A DNA stretch of 7,855 nucleotides from Nitrososphaeria archaeon (GTDB taxonomy: Archaea; Thermoproteota; Nitrososphaeria; Conexivisphaerales; UBA164): positions 1 to 7,855 of the forward strand of contig JARVJW010000038.1 of NCBI GenBank assembly GCA_029775955.1. Direction: 5' to 3'. Positions 5,157-7,855 of the stretch are shown here, one piece after another. Position 1 is the stretch's first letter; every line of letters starts with the position of its first letter. The translations under genes and the position numbers were made by a program. Below the pieces are notes generated by a model. The model ran no database searches and was not told where the DNA came from. It saw only the letters and a program-made list of their open reading frames with translations.

Positions 5157-7559
5157 ATGGATTTTAAATTGGAAACAGTTGATGAGCTCTTAAAAAATTT
5201 TCAGGTTGACCCCTCTAATGGCTTGTCAGATGAAGATGTCAAGTTAAGGTTATCTAAATATGGGTTCAACGAAATAGAGGAAGAGAAAAGGAACCCATTT
5301 AAAAGCCTGGGGAAAAAGTTCTGGGGACTGACACCCTGGATGCTTGAAATAACTATGGTTTTTTCAATTTTAATAGGGAAATACATTGACTTTTATGTCA
5401 TTGGAGCACTGTTGATCCTTAACGCAATAATAGGATACACACAGGAAGAAAGAGCTACTAGGGCCGTAGAATTACTGAAGAAAAGGCTTCAGGTTAGCGC
5501 AAGGGTGCTGAGAAATTCATTATGGAAACTGATTCCAGCAAGGGAGCTTGTTCCTGGAGATATAGTCAGGGTAAGAGCCGGTGACTTTATCCCAGCTGAC
5601 TTGAAAATTATTAACGGGGAGGTGGAGGTTGATCAGTCAGCTTTAACAGGCGAGTCCATGCCGGTATCCAAAAAACAGTTTGATGACATGTATTCCGGTT
5701 CAATAGTAAGGAGAGGAGAATCTACATGTATAGTTACAAATACAGGAAAAAAGACATATTTTGGAAAAACAACGGAGCTGGTTCAGTTTGCAAAGCCGAA
5801 GCTTCATATAGAATCAATCATATCAAAAATTGTCCAATACCTCCTGGTCATAGTCATAGTGCTGATAAGCTTCATGTTTGCCTTGACTTATATCAAGGGC
5901 CTAAGCATCATCCCTGTCATTCCCCTAGCGCTTATGCTTATTGTATTCGCTGTCCCCGTGGCTCTGCCTGCAATGTTCACTGTAACCATGGCCCTTGGTT
6001 CCCTGGAAATTGCGCAGGAAGGGGCCCTCCTTACAAGGCTCAACGCCATAGAGGATGCTGCATCAATGGATGTAATGTGCGCAGATAAAACTGGGACTCT
6101 CACCCAAAACCGGCTTTTTATAACTGGCATAATTCCTGCGCAGGGATTTTCTGAAATCGACGTGGTCAGCTTTGGAGCCCTGGCATCTCAGGAGGCAAAC
6201 CAGGATCCCATAGACATGGCATTTTTGGATTATGCTAAGAAAATAAACGTTGACCTGGAGCTGTATAAAGTAGTTCAGTTTGTGCCCTTTGACCCAGCCA
6301 CAAGGCGCACAGAAGCGGAGATAGTTAGGGGTGGGGACAAGCTCAAAGTGATGAAGGGAGCTGTAAACACCATAGCTTCTATATGTAACATTAAGCTTGA
6401 TGATAACACGCTCAAGGCATTAAATGACCATGCTCAAAGGGGATACAGGTCTATTGCTGTTGCTGCGTCAGATGCTGGCAATCTAAAATTCTGTGGCATT
6501 GCCTTTCTATATGATGAACCAAGGGAAGATACACCTGAGTTAATCAATAATATAAAGAAAAAGGGCATTTCAGTAAAGATGCTTACTGGTGATTCAGAAC
6601 CCATAGCCAGGGAGATAGCCAAGAAGATAGGGTTGGGGGAGGTAATATCTGTGGCAAAAATCAAATCGGAAATGCAAAATGATATAAATAAGGCTGCTGA
6701 AATAGCTGAAAAAGTTGAAGGCTTTGCTGAAATTTACCCTGAGGACAAATACGCAGTTATCAAAAGCCTTCAGGCAAGAAAGCACATAGTAGGAATGACT
6801 GGGGATGGCGTTAATGATGCTCCATCATTAAGACAGGCTGAAGTTGGCATAGCTGTGAGCAACGCTACTGATGTAGCCAAAGCAGCTGCAAGCGTAGTGC
6901 TGACCCAGGAAGGGCTTTCAGGCATCGTGAACCTTGTTACTGTTGGCAGAAGCGTTTACCAGAGGATAGTTACATGGGTGCTGAATAAAATAGTCAAGAC
7001 ATTTGAAATAGCTGTTTTTGTAACCCTTGCGTTTTTGCTCACAGGATATTACACTATATCTGCCCTCGACGTAGTGCTTTTCCTGTTTTTAATTGATTTT
7101 GTAACAATTTCCCTGTCTACTGACAAGCAGAGTGGCTCTGACTTACCTGAAAAGTGGAAGATATCAAGCTTTGTTAAACTGAGCATCGCACTCGGTATAT
7201 TAACTGTATCTGAAATGTTTCTGTTGCTATATGTAGGTCTTCGTTACTTTGCTATAAGCTCCAACATTGGGATCATGAATACATTCTTCTTCACAGCGAT
7301 AATGTTTTTTGGGTTATTGTTTCCTATTTCCCTTAGGGAAAAGAAAAATTTCTGGAAATCTAGGCCTTCAAATACCTTGTTAATGGCCATTTTAGCAGAT
7401 ATTGTAGTAGTATCACTGTTTTCGCTTTTTGGATTTGAACTAATATCACCCATATCATTGAAGGTTATCCTGTTTTTAATGGGTTATGCTATAGCTTGTA
7501 TATTGATAGTAAATGACAACATAAAAGTATTGCTTGGCAAGCTTGGATTATCAAGATAA
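5157..7559 (+). CDS. plasma-membrane type H+-transporting P-type ATPase (type IIIA)
   Basis: ATP-driven ion pump, most likely a proton exporter. Length is 800 residues, like archaeal type IIIA pumps and without the C-terminal autoinhibitory domain of plant and yeast enzymes. Ten helices are visible: about 58-76, 78-94, 223-246, 251-283, 606-630, 635-654, 672-694, 706-724, 740-758 and 766-785. Catalytic motifs: TGES at 164-167, CADKTGT with phosphorylated D310, the MLTGD hinge at 475-479 and TGDGVNDAP at 548-556. Helix 4 reads VPVALPAMFTVTMA, characteristic of H+-ATPases. D647 in helix 6 and N89 in helix 2 sit where the plant pump AHA2 has D684 and N106, both linked to proton transport. Two motifs deviate: KGAV (400-403) for KGAP, and LID (645-647) for the usual LND. 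The ATG lies 5 bases after the preceding stop with no clear ribosome-binding site. It may maintain internal pH in an acid-producing or acid-dwelling cell. Confidence 0.93.
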   Translation: MDFKLETVDELLKNFQVDPSNGLSDEDVKLRLSKYGFNEIEEEKRNPFKSLGKKFWGLTPWMLEITMVFSILIGKYIDFYVIGALLILNAIIGYTQEERATRAVELLKKRLQVSARVLRNSLWKLIPARELVPGDIVRVRAGDFIPADLKIINGEVEVDQSALTGESMPVSKKQFDDMYSGSIVRRGESTCIVTNTGKKTYFGKTTELVQFAKPKLHIESIISKIVQYLLVIVIVLISFMFALTYIKGLSIIPVIPLALMLIVFAVPVALPAMFTVTMALGSLEIAQEGALLTRLNAIEDAASMDVMCADKTGTLTQNRLFITGIIPAQGFSEIDVVSFGALASQEANQDPIDMAFLDYAKKINVDLELYKVVQFVPFDPATRRTEAEIVRGGDKLKVMKGAVNTIASICNIKLDDNTLKALNDHAQRGYRSIAVAASDAGNLKFCGIAFLYDEPREDTPELINNIKKKGISVKMLTGDSEPIAREIAKKIGLGEVISVAKIKSEMQNDINKAAEIAEKVEGFAEIYPEDKYAVIKSLQARKHIVGMTGDGVNDAPSLRQAEVGIAVSNATDVAKAAASVVLTQEGLSGIVNLVTVGRSVYQRIVTWVLNKIVKTFEIAVFVTLAFLLTGYYTISALDVVLFLFLIDFVTISLSTDKQSGSDLPEKWKISSFVKLSIALGILTVSEMFLLLYVGLRYFAISSNIGIMNTFFFTAIMFFGLLFPISLREKKNFWKSRPSNTLLMAILADIVVVSLFSLFGFELISPISLKVILFLMGYAIACILIVNDNIKVLLGKLGLSR

Positions 7560-7571
7560 AAAAGGCTCAAA

Positions 7572-7799
7572 CTAATCTTCCGACATTTCACTAAAGGTTC
7601 CTGATTCATAGAGTGGTAACTTGTAGACCTCCTTTTGAGAGTTCACGTAGCTTTTAACAGGTGTAAATTCGAGTGTCCCTACTTTCATTAGACCCATGTT
7701 TCCTATTGCGGCATTCAAATCCCTATTAATGTTTAGGCCACACTTATGCGGTCTGTTAGATTAGGCTTTAAGCTGCCACATTTTGAGCATATCATTAGG
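7572..7799 (-). pseudogene. tnpB (IS200/IS605 OrfB-type) C-terminal remnant, second copy
   Basis: Reading leftwards on the - strand, codons from about 7799 give TLMICSKCGSLKPNLTDR, the first zinc knuckle of a TnpB protein, then run out of frame. One shift near 7742-7746 restores HKCGLNINRDLNAAIGNMG, the second knuckle and the RDLNAA motif with the third RuvC Asp, followed by about 45 C-terminal residues to a TAG at 7574-7572. The shift also removes the first Cys of the second knuckle, so several bases were probably deleted there. Everything upstream (helix-turn-helix, most of RuvC) is missing and replaced by a terminal hairpin. It is a non-functional fragment and differs clearly in sequence from the remnant at 1-287, so the two come from different elements. 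Confidence 0.85.
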
Positions 7800-7830
7800 G
7801 TGAACTACCCCGCCCTTGTGGACGGGGCCA
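7799..7830. repeat. IS200/IS605-type terminal hairpin
   Basis: CCCCGCCC (7808-7815) and GGACGGGG (7820-7827) form an 8-base stem with one imperfect pair and a TTGT loop; on the - strand the imperfect pair becomes a G-T wobble. GGTGAACTA precedes it. GAACTACCCCGCCC-plus-hairpin sequences are common ends of archaeal tnpB elements. In the + orientation it resembles the right end after a tnpB gene, yet the adjacent tnpB fragment points the other way. A further GC-rich run (CACGCCCGC) follows at 7829-7837. Confidence 0.65.
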
Positions 7831-7855
7831 CGCCCGCTTGTTTGGAGCTTCAACG

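Noticed and set aside
5726..6088. 120-residue + strand frame inside the ATPase gene, rich in Cys and His
   Set aside because: It is an alternate-frame shadow of the conserved region from the actuator domain to the phosphorylation site; the Cys/His spacing fits no zinc-finger or cluster family.
7560..7650. Transcription terminator after the ATPase gene
   Set aside because: No run of five or more T and no clear GC-rich hairpin on the + strand directly after 7559; the only strong hairpin (7808-7827) is better explained as an IS end.
1..7855. CRISPR array, tRNA or rRNA genes
   Set aside because: I saw no regularly spaced direct repeats and no tRNA or rRNA signature in either non-coding stretch.

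Overview
The window looks archaeal, probably from an acidophile or thermophile. Reasons: six genes are packed head to tail with overlaps or gaps of 0-5 bases; AGG (Arg) and ATA (Ile) codons are frequent; three genes use TTG starts; the first gene has an AT-rich TATA-like element about 25-30 bases before a start with no ribosome-binding site; the H+-type P-ATPase has the short (800-residue) archaeal/bacterial length; and tnpB remnants with GGTGAAC-plus-hairpin ends lie on both sides. I cannot fix the lineage. Thermoplasmata-like or Thermoproteota-like hosts are both compatible.

Layout. Positions 1-287 hold the decayed 3' end of an IS200/IS605-type tnpB on the + strand, followed by a degenerate terminal hairpin. 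Positions 288-435 are the only real promoter region, with a TATA-like element and an 8+8 base dyad lying over the expected transcription start. Positions 436-7559 hold a single co-directional + strand run: a five-helix haem-b type membrane protein (AprM/NarI-like), aprB, aprA, sat, an unrecognised 114-residue acidic protein, and a plasma-membrane type (IIIA) H+-transporting P-type ATPase. Positions 7560-7855 hold a second tnpB 3' remnant, on the - strand, abutting a well-formed IS-end hairpin.

How the genes work together. AprBA interconverts adenylylsulfate (APS) with sulfite plus AMP. Sat interconverts APS plus pyrophosphate with ATP plus sulfate. The membrane protein is the likely quinone-linked electron connection for AprBA. 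The order membrane subunit-aprB-aprA resembles the aprMBA arrangement of sulfur-oxidising bacteria more than the qmoABC arrangement of sulfate reducers. Neither Qmo nor Dsr genes are present, so the direction of the pathway (sulfite oxidation yielding ATP, or sulfate reduction) is not settled by the window. The proton pump five bases behind the sulfur genes is the most unusual part: a sulfur-energy module apparently joined in one transcription unit to an ATP-driven H+ exporter, bordered by mobile-element debris.
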